A DNA stretch of 64,000 nt from Streptomyces hokutonensis (GCF_000376565.1 NZ_BARG01000038.1:186001-250000); one strand, 5' to 3'; shown: positions 26,269-35,970, counted from the first letter of the stretch. A program made the numbers and translations. The notes: generated from the letters alone by a model not told the origin.

Positions 26269-27207
26269 GTGGACTTCGAGCCGTACCGGGGCGAGTTGGT
26301 GGCGTACTGCTACCGCATGCTGGGCTCGTTCCACGAGGCCGAGGACCTGGTGCAGGAGACGATGCTGCGCGCGTGGAAGGCCCGCGAGCGCTACGACGCG
26401 AGCCGTGCGTCCGTCCGGACCTGGCTGTACCGCATCGCCACCAACGTCTGCCTGACCGCCCTCGAAGGCCGGGCCCGCCGCCCCCTCCCGTCCGGCCTCG
26501 GCGCACCGGGCGAGGACCCCTGGACCCCGCTCACCCCGGCCACCGACATCCCCTGGCTCCAGCCCTTCCCGGACGCGCGCTACGACATGGAGGCGCGCAC
26601 CGACATGCGGCTCGCGCTGGTCGTGGCCCTGCAACGGCTCCCGGCGCGCCAGCGGGCCGTGCTCGTACTCCGTGAGGTGCTCCAGTTCAGCGCCGCCGAG
26701 GTCGCCGACCAGCTCGACACCACCGTCCCGGCCGTCAACAGCACCCTCCAGCGGGCCCGCGCCGCCCTCACGGACATCGGCGACGGCCACACGGTCGCCG
26801 AACCGGACGACCGGGAGGCGCGCGAGGTGATCGACCGCTACCTGCGGGCCTTCGAGGCGGCCGACGTCCCCGCCCTCGTACGGCTCCTGGCCGACGAGGT
26901 CGTCCTGGAGATGCCGCCGGTCCCGCTCTGGTTCCTGGGCACCGGGCACTACGGCGCGTTCATGCGCCGCGTCTTCGAACTCCGGGGTACGGACTGGGCG
27001 TTGACGCCGATCACGGCCAACTCGCAGCCCGCGCTCGCCGCGTACGCGAGGGACCCCGACGGAGGCCGGTGGCTGCACAGCGTCCAGGTGTTCACGGTCG
27101 TCTCCGGCCGTGTCACCCGCAACGTGGTGTTCACCGAGCCGCAGGTCCTGGCGTCCTTCGACCTGCCCCGGCGGATTTCCTCGGATCGACCGCTCCCGCC
27201 GCGATGA
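26269..27207 (+). CDS. ECF sigma factor with SnoaL-like C-terminus (TIGR02960 type)
   Basis: 312-residue sigma-70 family factor. Sigma-2 region about 10-70 (YCYRMLGSFHEAEDLVQETML), sigma-4 region about 125-180 (LPARQRAVLVLRE, then the HTH AAEVADQLDTTVPAVNSTL), and a C-terminal NTF2/SnoaL-like domain about 185-300 (YLRAFEAADVPALVRLL) that in such factors replaces a separate anti-sigma. GTG 26269 directly precedes the domain. The DHFR-like gene 57 bp downstream is probably co-transcribed. Confidence 0.87.
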   Translation: MDFEPYRGELVAYCYRMLGSFHEAEDLVQETMLRAWKARERYDASRASVRTWLYRIATNVCLTALEGRARRPLPSGLGAPGEDPWTPLTPATDIPWLQPFPDARYDMEARTDMRLALVVALQRLPARQRAVLVLREVLQFSAAEVADQLDTTVPAVNSTLQRARAALTDIGDGHTVAEPDDREAREVIDRYLRAFEAADVPALVRLLADEVVLEMPPVPLWFLGTGHYGAFMRRVFELRGTDWALTPITANSQPALAAYARDPDGGRWLHSVQVFTVVSGRVTRNVVFTEPQVLASFDLPRRISSDRPLPPR

Positions 27208-27264
27208 GTTCGGCCGCTGCCGCCGGTACGTACCGGTGAGCATCGACCGAAAGGACAATGGATC

Positions 27265-27822
27265 ATGAGCGTCACCGTCATTCAGTTCACCACCCTGGAC
27301 GGGGTGGTCTCCGACCCCGACGGGTCCGACGGCACCCCTTACGGAGGCTGGCTCTTCCGCTACGGCCGCGAGGAGATCGAGGGCGACAGGTTCCGGCTGG
27401 CCGACACCCTGGGCGACGGGGTGCTGCTGCTCGGCCGCGGCACGTGGGAGGCGTTCGCGCGGCTGTGGCCGGGCCGCGACGACCGGTTCGCCGACCGCAT
27501 GAACGCCGCGTCGAAACTGGTCGCCTCCCGCACCCTGACCGATGCCTCGGCGTGGGCGAACTCGACCGTCCTCGACGGCGAGCTCGTCGACGCCGTGAAA
27601 CGTGAGGAGCGGGAGGTGATCGTCATGGGCAGCCTGAGCGTCGTCCACACGCTGATGGCGGAGGATCTGGTCGACGAGTACCGGCTCATCACCTTCCCCA
27701 CCGTCGTCGGCGCCGGCGAGCGGCTCTTCGCCCCGGAGGGTCCGCCCGCGCACCTGGAGTGCCTGGAGGTGGAGAAGCCGGGGCACACCGTGTTCGCCCG
27801 GTACGGGAGGGCCGTGCGCTGA
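27265..27822 (+). CDS. Dihydrofolate reductase-like (RibD C-terminal) protein
   Basis: 185-residue RibD_C/DHFR-fold reductase. Motifs: N-terminal FTTLDGVVSDPDG, LLLGRGTWEAF, and VIVMGSLSVVHTLM, the nucleotide-binding end. Members are flavin or NADPH reductases of mostly unknown substrate and often sit beside this class of sigma factor. ATG 27265 follows GAAAGGA. A strong terminator follows at 27828-27864. Confidence 0.85.
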   Translation: MSVTVIQFTTLDGVVSDPDGSDGTPYGGWLFRYGREEIEGDRFRLADTLGDGVLLLGRGTWEAFARLWPGRDDRFADRMNAASKLVASRTLTDASAWANSTVLDGELVDAVKREEREVIVMGSLSVVHTLMAEDLVDEYRLITFPTVVGAGERLFAPEGPPAHLECLEVEKPGHTVFARYGRAVR

Positions 27823-27827
27823 CGTGC

Positions 27828-27864
27828 GCGAGGGGCCCGGCGGTACGGCCGCCGGGCCCCTCGC
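27828..27864. terminator. Bidirectional hairpin terminator
   Basis: A perfect 16-bp stem (27828-27843 with 27849-27864) and a 5-base loop between the convergent stops of the DHFR-like gene and the ferredoxin reductase gene. It lacks a T-run, as is usual in Streptomyces, and would serve both strands. Confidence 0.8.
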
Positions 27865-27882
27865 ACTTCAACTCGTCGAGGC

Positions 27883-29247
27883 TTACGCGCCGCTCGCCCG
27901 GAGCATGTCCTCACGCTCGACGATCTTCACGCGCTCACGGCCCTGCGGCTCGCCCAGCGCCTTCTCGGCGGCGTCCAGCTTGTACCAGCCGTCCCACGTG
28001 GTGAAGCGGACGTTCCGCTCGGCGAGGAACGCCTCCACGGCCTCCGGGTCGGGCGAAACAGGCGTGTGCAGACGGCCGTTGGCGTGGTCGTCCAGCAGGT
28101 TCGCGACCGTCTCGTTGGCATCGCCCTTGGTGTGACCGATCAGACCGACCGGGCCGCGCCGGATCCAGCCCGTCACGTACGTCGACTGGAGGTGCTCGCC
28201 GGTCTCCTGGATGACCCGGCCGCCCTCGTCCGGGACCGTGCCCGAGTCGATGTCCCAGGGCAGCTTGGGGAGCTTGTCGGAGAGGTAGCCGACCGCGCGG
28301 TAGACCGCGGTGACGTCCCAGTCCTTGAACTCGCCGGTGCCCTTGACGTTGCCGGTGCCGTCGAGAGCGGTGCGCTCGGTGCGCAGGCCGACGACCTTGC
28401 CGTCCTCGCCGAGGATCTCGGACGGCGACTCGAAGAAGTGCAGGAACAGCTTGTGCGGGCGGTCGCCGACATCGCGGATCGCCCAGTTCTCCAGGGTCTT
28501 GGCGACCATGTCGGCCTGCTTGTTGCCACGACGGGTGGCGATCGAGCCCTCGTCGTAGTCGATGTCCTCGGGGTCGACGATGACCTCGATGGTGGGGGAG
28601 TGGTCCAGCTCGCGCAGCTCCATCGGGGAGAACTTCGCCTGCGCCGGGCCGCGGCGGCCGAAGACGTGGACTTCGAGCGCCTTGTTGGCCTTGAGGCCCT
28701 CGTGGACGTTCGGCGGGATCTCGGTCGGCAGCAGCTCGTCGCCGGTCTTGGCGAGAACGCGGGCCACGTCGAGGGCCACGTTGCCGACACCGAGGACGGC
28801 GACCTTCTCGGCCTCCAGCGGCCAGGTGCGCGGGACGTCCGGGTGGCCGTCGTACCAGGAGACGAAGTCGGCGGCGCCGTAGGAACCGTCCAGCTCGATG
28901 CCCGGTATGGACATCTCGCGGTCGGCGGTGGCGCCGGTGGAGAAGACCACCGCGTCGTAGAAGGAGCGCAGGTCGTCGAGGCTGATGTCGGTCGGGTAGT
29001 CGACGTTGCCGAAGAGACGGATCTGCGGCTTGTCCAGGACCTGGTGCAGGGCGGTGATGATGCCCTTGATGCGCGGGTGGTCGGGGGCGACGCCGTACCG
29101 GATCAGGCCGAAGGGCGCGGGCATCCGCTCGAAGAGGTCGATGGACACACCGGGTTCGGCGGCCACCTCGGACTTGAGCAGGGCGTCGGCGGCGTAGATC
29201 CCGGCGGGACCGGCTCCGACGATGGCTACCCGCAGGGGGCGCGGCAT
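27883..29247 (-). CDS. FprA-type ferredoxin/adrenodoxin-NADP+ reductase
   Basis: 454-residue FAD enzyme moving electrons from NADPH to ferredoxin, as needed by P450s and other redox enzymes. FAD motif GAGPAGIYAAD is at the N-terminus, followed by ERMPAPFGLIRYGVAPDH; NADP motif GVGNVALDVARVL at about 155; TYVTGWIRRGPVGLIGHTKGDA in the C-terminal third. All are typical of the mycobacterial FprA and mitochondrial adrenodoxin reductase group. ATG 29247. No ferredoxin gene is adjacent; the P450 at 41 kb could be a client. A DtxR-type iron box lies upstream. Confidence 0.9.
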   Translation of the reverse strand: MPRPLRVAIVGAGPAGIYAADALLKSEVAAEPGVSIDLFERMPAPFGLIRYGVAPDHPRIKGIITALHQVLDKPQIRLFGNVDYPTDISLDDLRSFYDAVVFSTGATADREMSIPGIELDGSYGAADFVSWYDGHPDVPRTWPLEAEKVAVLGVGNVALDVARVLAKTGDELLPTEIPPNVHEGLKANKALEVHVFGRRGPAQAKFSPMELRELDHSPTIEVIVDPEDIDYDEGSIATRRGNKQADMVAKTLENWAIRDVGDRPHKLFLHFFESPSEILGEDGKVVGLRTERTALDGTGNVKGTGEFKDWDVTAVYRAVGYLSDKLPKLPWDIDSGTVPDEGGRVIQETGEHLQSTYVTGWIRRGPVGLIGHTKGDANETVANLLDDHANGRLHTPVSPDPEAVEAFLAERNVRFTTWDGWYKLDAAEKALGEPQGRERVKIVEREDMLRASGA

Positions 29248-29292
29248 GATCAGGTTCCCTTCGAACGGTGACAGGCGACTCGACGGGAAGCC

Positions 29293-29311
29293 TAAGCTAA
29301 GGCATGCCTAA
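29293..29311. promoter_or_regulatory. Candidate DmdR1/DtxR iron box
   Basis: The 19 bases beginning TAAGCTAAGG and ending ATGCCTAA match 13 of 19 positions of the DtxR/IdeR/DmdR1 palindromic consensus (TTAGGTTAG-G-CTAACCTAA). It lies 46-64 bp before the start of the ferredoxin reductase gene, where a -35 region would be. This would repress the gene when iron is plentiful. Confidence 0.55.
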
Positions 29312-29434
29312 CTCGGTACGCGGGTCCGATCTATGACCTCATAAGGCCGACTTATGGGGAGTCCAAGGCTGCCGCATGGTCCGGAACGGAGGGCCTTGGT
29401 TCCGACCGGAGGGTCGTGGCCGCGATCGGAGGTC

Positions 29435-30193
29435 TCAGCCGGCCGGGCGGATGTGCACCACGTCCTGCACGACCTCGGGCGGGGTGGCGAGCAGCTGGAC
29501 CATGACCCGGGCGACGGTCGCCGAGGGGAGCGGCTTCATGGCACCCACCCTGGTCAGATAGCCGTCCGCCTCCCACACCGGCGCGGCGCGCTGCCGGTCC
29601 TCGCCGGGAAAGTTCTCGACGAAGGCGCTGTCCGAGATCGAGCCCAGGATCACCAGGGCGACCCGGATGCCGTCGCCGCGCAGCTCCTTGTGCATCGCGG
29701 CGGTGAAGCCGTTCAGGCCGTGCTTGCTCGCCGCGTACATGGCCATCAGCGGCATGTGGTCGAGGGTGATCTCGGAGGAGATGTTCAGGATGTCGCCGCC
29801 CCCGGCCGCCCGCAGCAGGGGTACGGCCGAGCGGATCGTGTGGATCGGGCCCAGCAGGTTGGTGCCGACACAGGCGTGGATGTCCTCGTCGGCGGTCTCC
29901 TCGATGGCACGGATACGGGCCACGCCCGCGCTGTTCACCAGGATGTCCACCCGCCCGAACCGCTCCTCGACCTGAGCGAACGCCGCCCGCACACTGTCGC
30001 CGCTGCTGACGTCGGTCGGGACCGTCAGCACCGAGCCCGCCATCTCCCGCGCGGCCGTCTCCAGCCGGTCGGCGCGCCGGGCGAGCAGCACCACCTGCGC
30101 CCCGTTCTCGGCGAGCTGCGCCCCGACGGCCCTCCCCACGCCGGTCGAACCGCCGCTGATCACCGCGACCTTGCCCTGCATCGTGCCTGCCAT
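29435..30193 (-). CDS. Short-chain dehydrogenase/reductase
   Basis: 252-residue classical SDR. Cofactor motif GGSTGVGRA near the N-terminus, NSAG at about 87, catalytic Ser in NISSE and YxxxK in YAASKHG. Length and motifs are standard. ATG 30193, or ATG five codons later. The gene lies upstream of the ferredoxin reductase on the same strand but with 187 bp and a regulatory box between. Substrate unknown. Confidence 0.88.
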   Translation of the reverse strand: MAGTMQGKVAVISGGSTGVGRAVGAQLAENGAQVVLLARRADRLETAAREMAGSVLTVPTDVSSGDSVRAAFAQVEERFGRVDILVNSAGVARIRAIEETADEDIHACVGTNLLGPIHTIRSAVPLLRAAGGGDILNISSEITLDHMPLMAMYAASKHGLNGFTAAMHKELRGDGIRVALVILGSISDSAFVENFPGEDRQRAAPVWEADGYLTRVGAMKPLPSATVARVMVQLLATPPEVVQDVVHIRPAG

Positions 30194-30412
30194 GACGGCC
30201 TCCCCGGCGAGACGTGACGATCGGATGAGAGGCTACCTCTCGTGAAATGAGAACGCCATATCCGTACTCAAGGCGCTGCGCGACGGCCGTGAGTGGCGAA
30301 GTCGCTCTGGTGGCAGGGCAGTCGGCTCGCTAGGCTGCGCGGCAGAAGCGGGATCGTCAACGCGTCGGTGGCTGGGTAGCGCGTCCCTCCGACGTGCTCA
30401 CGGGAGACGCCG

Positions 30413-31726
30413 ATGGCGTACCGATCCCTTCTCCACGTTCCCGGCGCGGCATTCTTCCCGCTCGGGTTCCTCGCCCGCCTTCCCTACGCGACCTCGTCGC
30501 TCGCGACACTCATCCTGGTCCGGGCCGCCTCCGGCAGTTACGCCTTCGCCGGTCTCACCGCGGCTGCCCAGGGCGTCGCCAACGCGCTCGGCTCCCCGGT
30601 CGCCGGAGCACTGGCCGACCGGCACGGCCACCGTCTCGTCGGGGCGGTGAGCGCACTCGCCAACGCCGGTGCCCTGACCGGCCTCGTCGTGGCGAGCCAC
30701 ACCGGCCGCCCGGGCATGATCGCCGCGGCTGCCCTGGCCGGGCTCACCCAACCGCCGGTCGGCTCCCTGGTCCGCGTCCACTGGTCGCGCCTGCTCCACG
30801 CGCGCGAGCGGCCCGACCTCGTCCCCACCGCCCTCTCCTACGAGGCGACCGCCGACGAGATCAGCTTCGTCGCGGGCCCGGCGATCGTCGGACTGCTCAC
30901 CTCCCTCGGCCCGACAGCACCGACCCTGGCAGCCATCGCCCTGCTCCTCCTGGCCACCCTGCCCTTCGCGCTCTCCCTCGCCCCCGGCGGAATCACACAC
31001 CGCCCGGCATCGGGCACCTCGCGAACCCCCTTGCCGCGCCTGCCACTTGCGGTCATGTTCCTCGCCATGGCCGCGATGGGCACCGTCTTCGGCGCCGTAC
31101 AGACCGGCGTCACCGCCTACGCCGACGACAGCGGACACCCCGGCAGTGCGGGACTCCTCTACGCCCTCTTCGGCATCGGGAGCGCCCTGGCGGGGGCCGC
31201 CTGCGCCTGGCTCCCCGCCCGCTTCACGCTGCTCCGCCGGTACGTGACCTTCGCGGCGACCCTGCTGCTGGGCACCCTCACCCTCGTCGCCGGGTACGGA
31301 CTGCACGCCGTTCCCGCCGCGATGGCCGTCGCCGGTGTGACCGTGGCGCCGTACCTGATCAGTCTGTACGCGCTCACCGAACGCCTCGCGCCCGCGGACC
31401 GGGCGACCGTCGCCCTGACGATCCTGTGCGCGGGCGGCCCGCTGGGCACCGCGACCGGGCAGGCGCTGGCCGGCTACCTGGCCGACCGGCACGGCGCCGC
31501 CGGTGCCTTTCTGGTGGCGCCGGCGGCGGCGGGAACGGCGTTGCTGCTCGCCGTGACGGTGGTTCTCATGGACTCGCGTCGCGGCTCCCGCCCCGGCCCG
31601 GTGATCGAACGGGACGCGACCACCGGATGGCCATCCGGGCAAGCCGTTGCGGTCGAGTCCAAGACGCCTGAGTCTGAGGGAATGTGCCGGGCCACGAGGA
31701 GGACACATGATGGCGACGAACGGTGA
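30413..31726 (+). CDS. MFS transporter
   Basis: 437-residue major facilitator with 12 predicted helices up to about residue 390. The loop after helix 2 reads GALADRHGHRLVG, the standard MFS loop, and it is repeated as GYLADRHGAAG in the second half. A hydrophilic tail of about 45 residues runs on and overlaps the start of the next gene by 20 bp. The tail may not be a conserved part of the protein. Substrate unknown. Confidence 0.82.
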   Translation: MAYRSLLHVPGAAFFPLGFLARLPYATSSLATLILVRAASGSYAFAGLTAAAQGVANALGSPVAGALADRHGHRLVGAVSALANAGALTGLVVASHTGRPGMIAAAALAGLTQPPVGSLVRVHWSRLLHARERPDLVPTALSYEATADEISFVAGPAIVGLLTSLGPTAPTLAAIALLLLATLPFALSLAPGGITHRPASGTSRTPLPRLPLAVMFLAMAAMGTVFGAVQTGVTAYADDSGHPGSAGLLYALFGIGSALAGAACAWLPARFTLLRRYVTFAATLLLGTLTLVAGYGLHAVPAAMAVAGVTVAPYLISLYALTERLAPADRATVALTILCAGGPLGTATGQALAGYLADRHGAAGAFLVAPAAAGTALLLAVTVVLMDSRRGSRPGPVIERDATTGWPSGQAVAVESKTPESEGMCRATRRTHDGDER

Positions 31727-34430
31727 CGCACCGGATGCCGAACGGCGGCGGCTGGCCGAGGCCGACGACTCCGGGGTGCCGTGGCGCCGTTGGGGCCCCT
31801 ATCTGAGCGAGCGCCAGTGGGGGACCGTACGGGAGGACTACAGCCACAGCGGCGACGCCTGGTCCTACTTCACCCACGACCAGGCCCGCTCCCGCGCCTA
31901 CCGCTGGGGCGAGGACGGCATCGCCGGCGTCAGCGACGACAAACAGCGGCTGTGCTTCGCGCTCGCCCTGTGGAACGGTCGCGACCCGATCCTCAAGGAG
32001 CGGATGTTCGGCCTCACCAACTCCGAGGGAAACCACGGCGAGGACGTCAAGGAGTACTACTTCTATCTCGACAGCACGCCCACGCACTCGTACATGAAGT
32101 ACCTCTACAAATACCCGCAGGCGGAGTACCCGTACGAGGACCTCAAGGCCACCAACTCGGCACGCGGACGCGGCGACTTCGAGTACGAACTTCTCGACAC
32201 CGGCATCTTCGACGAGGACCGCTACTTCGACGTGTTCGTCGAGTACGCCAAGGCGGGCCCCGAGGACCTGCTGATCGAGATCACCGCCCACAATCGCGGC
32301 CCCGACGAAGCCCCGTTGCACCTGCTCCCGACCCTGTGGTTCCGGCACACCTGGTCCTGGGCGGGTGGGACCGCCGTCCCGTCCATCCACCAGGAATCCG
32401 GCGGACAACTCCGCGCCGACCACGAGGACTTGGGCCCGCGCCGGCTGTACTGCGACGCGGAGGCGCAGACCTTGTTCACCGAGAACGACACCAACAACGA
32501 GAAGATCTTCGGCAGTCCGAACACCTCCCCGTACGTCAAGGACGGCATCGACCGGTACGTCGTCCAGGGCGAGACCGGAGCGGTCAACCCGGACCGGACC
32601 GGCACCAAGGCCGCCGTCCACCACGTACTCACCATCCCGGCCGGACAGAGCGCGACCGTCCGTCTGCGCCTCACCGCCGCCGAACTGGCCGACTGGACCG
32701 CCGACTTCGACACGGTCATCACCCAACGGCGAGCCGAAGCAGACGAGTTCTACGACGCCTGCACCCCGGCCGACGCGGGCGCCGACGAACGGCGGCTGGT
32801 GCGGCAGGCGTTGGCCGGGATGCTCTGGAGCAAGCAGTACTACTACCTCGACGTCGAGCGGTGGCTGACCGAGCACGGCGTCGACCCGCTCGCCTCCGAC
32901 CCCCGGGTGCGGAACAGCAACTGGTACCACATGGTCAACGACGAGATCATGTCGATGCCGGACACCTGGGAGTACCCGTGGTTCGCCGCCTGGGACCTCG
33001 CCTTCCACACCGTTGCCCTGTCGATGGTCGATCTCACCTTCGCCAAGGGCCAGTTGGACCTGCTGCTGCGCCGCCTCTACCTCCACCCCAACGGCCAGAT
33101 CCCGGCGTACGAATGGAACTTCGGGGACGTCAACCCGCCCGTCCACGCCTGGGCCACCCTGTTCCTCTACGAGCTGGAGAAGCACCGCACCGGCAAGGGC
33201 GACCGCGCCTTCCTGGAGAACGCCTTCCAGAAGCTGATGAAGAACTTCAGCTGGTGGCTCAACCGCAAGGACACCGACGGCAACAACGTCTTCCAGGGCG
33301 GCTTCCTCGGCCTCGACAACATCGGCGTCTTCGACCGCAGCGCCCCGCTCCCCACCGGCGGCCACCTCGACCAGGCGGACGGCACCGCGTGGATGGCGCT
33401 GTACTGCCAGAACCTCCTTGAGATCGCCATAGAGTTGGCGGTCGACCACCCCGTCTACGTCGAGCAGGCGCAGTCCCTGTTCGAGCACTTCGCGTGGATC
33501 GCCGTCGCCATGAACCGCATCGGCGCCGACAACGCGAGCCTCTGGGACGAGGAGGACGGCTTCTTCTACGACGTGCTGCGGCTGCCCGACGGCACGGCGA
33601 CCCGGCTCAAGGTGCGCTCGCTCGTCGGCCTGATCCCCCTCGCGGCCACCAGCCTGGTCGGCGGCTGGGCGGACCAGCGCTTCCCCGAACTCGTCGCCGG
33701 AGCACTGGAGTTCATCGAACGCCACCCGGCCGTGGAGGCCACCATCTCCTCGCACGAGGCCATGGGTCCGAACGCCGACGGCCGTTACCTCTTCGCCCTG
33801 TTCGGCGAGGACCGGCTGCGGCGCGTCCTGTCCCGGATGCTCGACGAGGACGAGTTCCTCGGCCCGCACGGCATCCGCTCCCTCTCCCGCTATCACGCCG
33901 AGCACCCGTACACCTTCGACGTGCACGGGGAGACCTACGGAGTGGGCTATCTGCCGGCCGAGTCCGACTCCGGGATGTTCGGCGGCAACTCCAACTGGCG
34001 AGGCCCGGTGTGGTTCCCGGTCAACTTGCTCTTGATCCGCGCCCTGTTGAACCTGCACGCCTTCCACGGCAGCGACTTCACCGTGGAGTGCCCGACCGGC
34101 TCGGGCCGTCACCTCACCCTCTACGAGGTCGCCCGCGAGATCGCCGACCGGCTCACCGCCACCTTCCTCAGCGACGAGGACGGCCACCGGCCGGTGCACG
34201 GCGCCCAGGCCAAGTTCGCCAAGGACCCGCACTGGAAGGACCTGATCCTCTTCTACGAGTACTTCCACGGCGACAACGGCGCCGGCCTCGGCGCCTCCCA
34301 CCAGACCGGCTGGACCGGCCTGTCCGCCGTCACCGCCACCCTCTTCCACACCCTGGGCGACGGCGAGTGGTCGGCCCGGGGCCGCGAGAGTCTGCGCCCG
34401 ACCGGCGACCGAGAGGAGCCGCTGTCATGA
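31707..34430 (+). CDS. GH63-family glucosidase
   Basis: 907-residue cytosolic (alpha/alpha)6 glycosidase of the GH63/MGH-like type. The N-terminus WRRWGPYLSERQWGTVREDYS is characteristic of this bacterial group. The catalytic-domain signatures are EWNFGDVNPPVHAWA (about residue 470) and GGNSNWRGPVWFP (about 760). ATG 31707 has GAGGAGG upstream. The stop overlaps the next gene as ATGA, so it is translated with the GH13 enzyme. Exact sugar unknown; glucosylglycerate- or trehalose-type substrates are possible. Confidence 0.82.
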   Translation: MMATNGDAPDAERRRLAEADDSGVPWRRWGPYLSERQWGTVREDYSHSGDAWSYFTHDQARSRAYRWGEDGIAGVSDDKQRLCFALALWNGRDPILKERMFGLTNSEGNHGEDVKEYYFYLDSTPTHSYMKYLYKYPQAEYPYEDLKATNSARGRGDFEYELLDTGIFDEDRYFDVFVEYAKAGPEDLLIEITAHNRGPDEAPLHLLPTLWFRHTWSWAGGTAVPSIHQESGGQLRADHEDLGPRRLYCDAEAQTLFTENDTNNEKIFGSPNTSPYVKDGIDRYVVQGETGAVNPDRTGTKAAVHHVLTIPAGQSATVRLRLTAAELADWTADFDTVITQRRAEADEFYDACTPADAGADERRLVRQALAGMLWSKQYYYLDVERWLTEHGVDPLASDPRVRNSNWYHMVNDEIMSMPDTWEYPWFAAWDLAFHTVALSMVDLTFAKGQLDLLLRRLYLHPNGQIPAYEWNFGDVNPPVHAWATLFLYELEKHRTGKGDRAFLENAFQKLMKNFSWWLNRKDTDGNNVFQGGFLGLDNIGVFDRSAPLPTGGHLDQADGTAWMALYCQNLLEIAIELAVDHPVYVEQAQSLFEHFAWIAVAMNRIGADNASLWDEEDGFFYDVLRLPDGTATRLKVRSLVGLIPLAATSLVGGWADQRFPELVAGALEFIERHPAVEATISSHEAMGPNADGRYLFALFGEDRLRRVLSRMLDEDEFLGPHGIRSLSRYHAEHPYTFDVHGETYGVGYLPAESDSGMFGGNSNWRGPVWFPVNLLLIRALLNLHAFHGSDFTVECPTGSGRHLTLYEVAREIADRLTATFLSDEDGHRPVHGAQAKFAKDPHWKDLILFYEYFHGDNGAGLGASHQTGWTGLSAVTATLFHTLGDGEWSARGRESLRPTGDREEPLS

Positions 34431-35911
34431 CCCCCTGGCCCGAGCACCCGGTGATCTACGAGATCAACACCCTCATCTGGCTGGGGGAGTTGAGCACCCG
34501 CTACGGCCGCCCCGTCACCCTCGGCGAGGTGCCCGCGCCCGCCTGGGACGAGGTCGCCCTCGCCGGCGTCGACGCCGTCTGGCTGATGGGCGTGTGGGAA
34601 CGCAGCCCGGCCGGACTGGAGATCGCCCTGCGCGACGAGTCGTTGCAGGCCTCTTTCCGGGCGGCCCTGCCCGACCTCCGCCCGCAGGACGTGGCCGGAT
34701 CGCCGTACTGCGTCCGGAACTACGTCGTGGACGCGTCCCTGGGCGGCCCGGCGGGACTGGCGGAGGCCCGCGCCCAACTGGCCGCGCGTGGCGTCCGGTT
34801 GATCCTCGACTACGTCCCCAACCACGTGGCCCCCGACCACCCCTGGCTGACCGAACGCCCCGGCTGCCTGGTCCAGGGCACCCCGGACGACCTGGCCCAC
34901 GACCCCGGCGCCTTCCTTGAGAGCGGCGGCAAGGTGTTCGCGCGGGGCCGCGACCCCTACTTCGCGCCCTGGCCCGACGTCGTCCAACTCAACGCGTTCA
35001 GCGAGGAGTTGCGGACGGCGGCCGTCGACACCGTGGCCTCGATCGGCGACCAGGCGGACGGCGTGCGCTGCGACATGGCCATGCTGCTGATGACCGACGT
35101 CTTCGCGAAGACCTGGGGCGAACGCGCGGGCACGGCACCGGCCGAGGACTTCTGGCCGTACGTCGTCCCGAAGGTCCGCGAACGACACCCCGACCTCCTC
35201 TTCGTCGCCGAGGCCTACTGGGACCTCGAATGGGCCCTCCAGCAGCAGGGGTTCGACCACTGCTACGACAAGCGGCTCTACGACCGGCTGCTGCACGAGG
35301 GCGCGGACTCGGTGCGCGGGCATCTGCGGGCCGACCTCGGCTACCAGCGCGGCCTGGTCCGCTTCCTGGAGAACCACGACGAACCCCGGGCCGCCGCCAC
35401 CCTGACACCCGAGCGGGAACGGGCGGCTGCGGTCACGATCGCGACGCTGCCCGGCGCGACCCTCTGGCACGAGGGGCAGTTCGAGGGGCGCCGGGTCCGT
35501 CCGCCGGTCTTCCTCTCCCGTCGGCCGGAAGAGCCCGTCGACAAGGAACTCCTGGCCTTTTACCACCAGTTGCTCACCGCGGTGGGCGCCTCCGGCATGC
35601 GCACGGGAGGGGAGTGGCAGTTGCTGGACTGCACCGGCTGGCCCGACAACCCGTCCCACGAGAACCTGATCGCCTGGTCCTGGACGACCGATTCCGGTCG
35701 CCATCTCGTCGTCGTCAACCTGTCCGAGCAGCCGGCCCAGGGCCGGGTCCGCCTCCCGTGGACCGACCTGCGCGGCGGTCGCCGTCAACTCACCGAACTG
35801 CTTTCCGATGTGACCTACGATCGGGACGGCGACGAACTGCTGGACCCCGGTCTCTACGTCGAGTTGGACGGTCTGCGCCGGCATCTACTCGCGGTGATGC
35901 CCGGATCTTGA
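34427..35911 (+). CDS. GH13 alpha-amylase family enzyme
   Basis: 494-residue TIM-barrel glycosidase. The four GH13 regions are visible: DYVPNHVAPDH, GVRCDMA with nucleophile Asp, VAEAYW with acid/base Glu, and ENHDEPR with the transition-state Asp. There is no signal peptide. Its ATG 34427 overlaps the GH63 stop by four bases, so the pair is translationally coupled and likely acts on the same cytosolic glucan or oligosaccharide. Confidence 0.85.
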   Translation: MTPWPEHPVIYEINTLIWLGELSTRYGRPVTLGEVPAPAWDEVALAGVDAVWLMGVWERSPAGLEIALRDESLQASFRAALPDLRPQDVAGSPYCVRNYVVDASLGGPAGLAEARAQLAARGVRLILDYVPNHVAPDHPWLTERPGCLVQGTPDDLAHDPGAFLESGGKVFARGRDPYFAPWPDVVQLNAFSEELRTAAVDTVASIGDQADGVRCDMAMLLMTDVFAKTWGERAGTAPAEDFWPYVVPKVRERHPDLLFVAEAYWDLEWALQQQGFDHCYDKRLYDRLLHEGADSVRGHLRADLGYQRGLVRFLENHDEPRAAATLTPERERAAAVTIATLPGATLWHEGQFEGRRVRPPVFLSRRPEEPVDKELLAFYHQLLTAVGASGMRTGGEWQLLDCTGWPDNPSHENLIAWSWTTDSGRHLVVVNLSEQPAQGRVRLPWTDLRGGRRQLTELLSDVTYDRDGDELLDPGLYVELDGLRRHLLAVMPGS

Positions 35912-35970
35912 CCTGTGGCCAACTGGTGAAGGATTGACGGGAGTTGTGAAAGGTGACAAGAATTCAGCTT

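Noticed and set aside
31566..34349. 927-codon frame antisense to the GH63 gene
   Set aside because: The plus-strand frame carries clear GH63 motifs; the antisense product is low-complexity Val/Glu/Gly sequence produced by GC bias.
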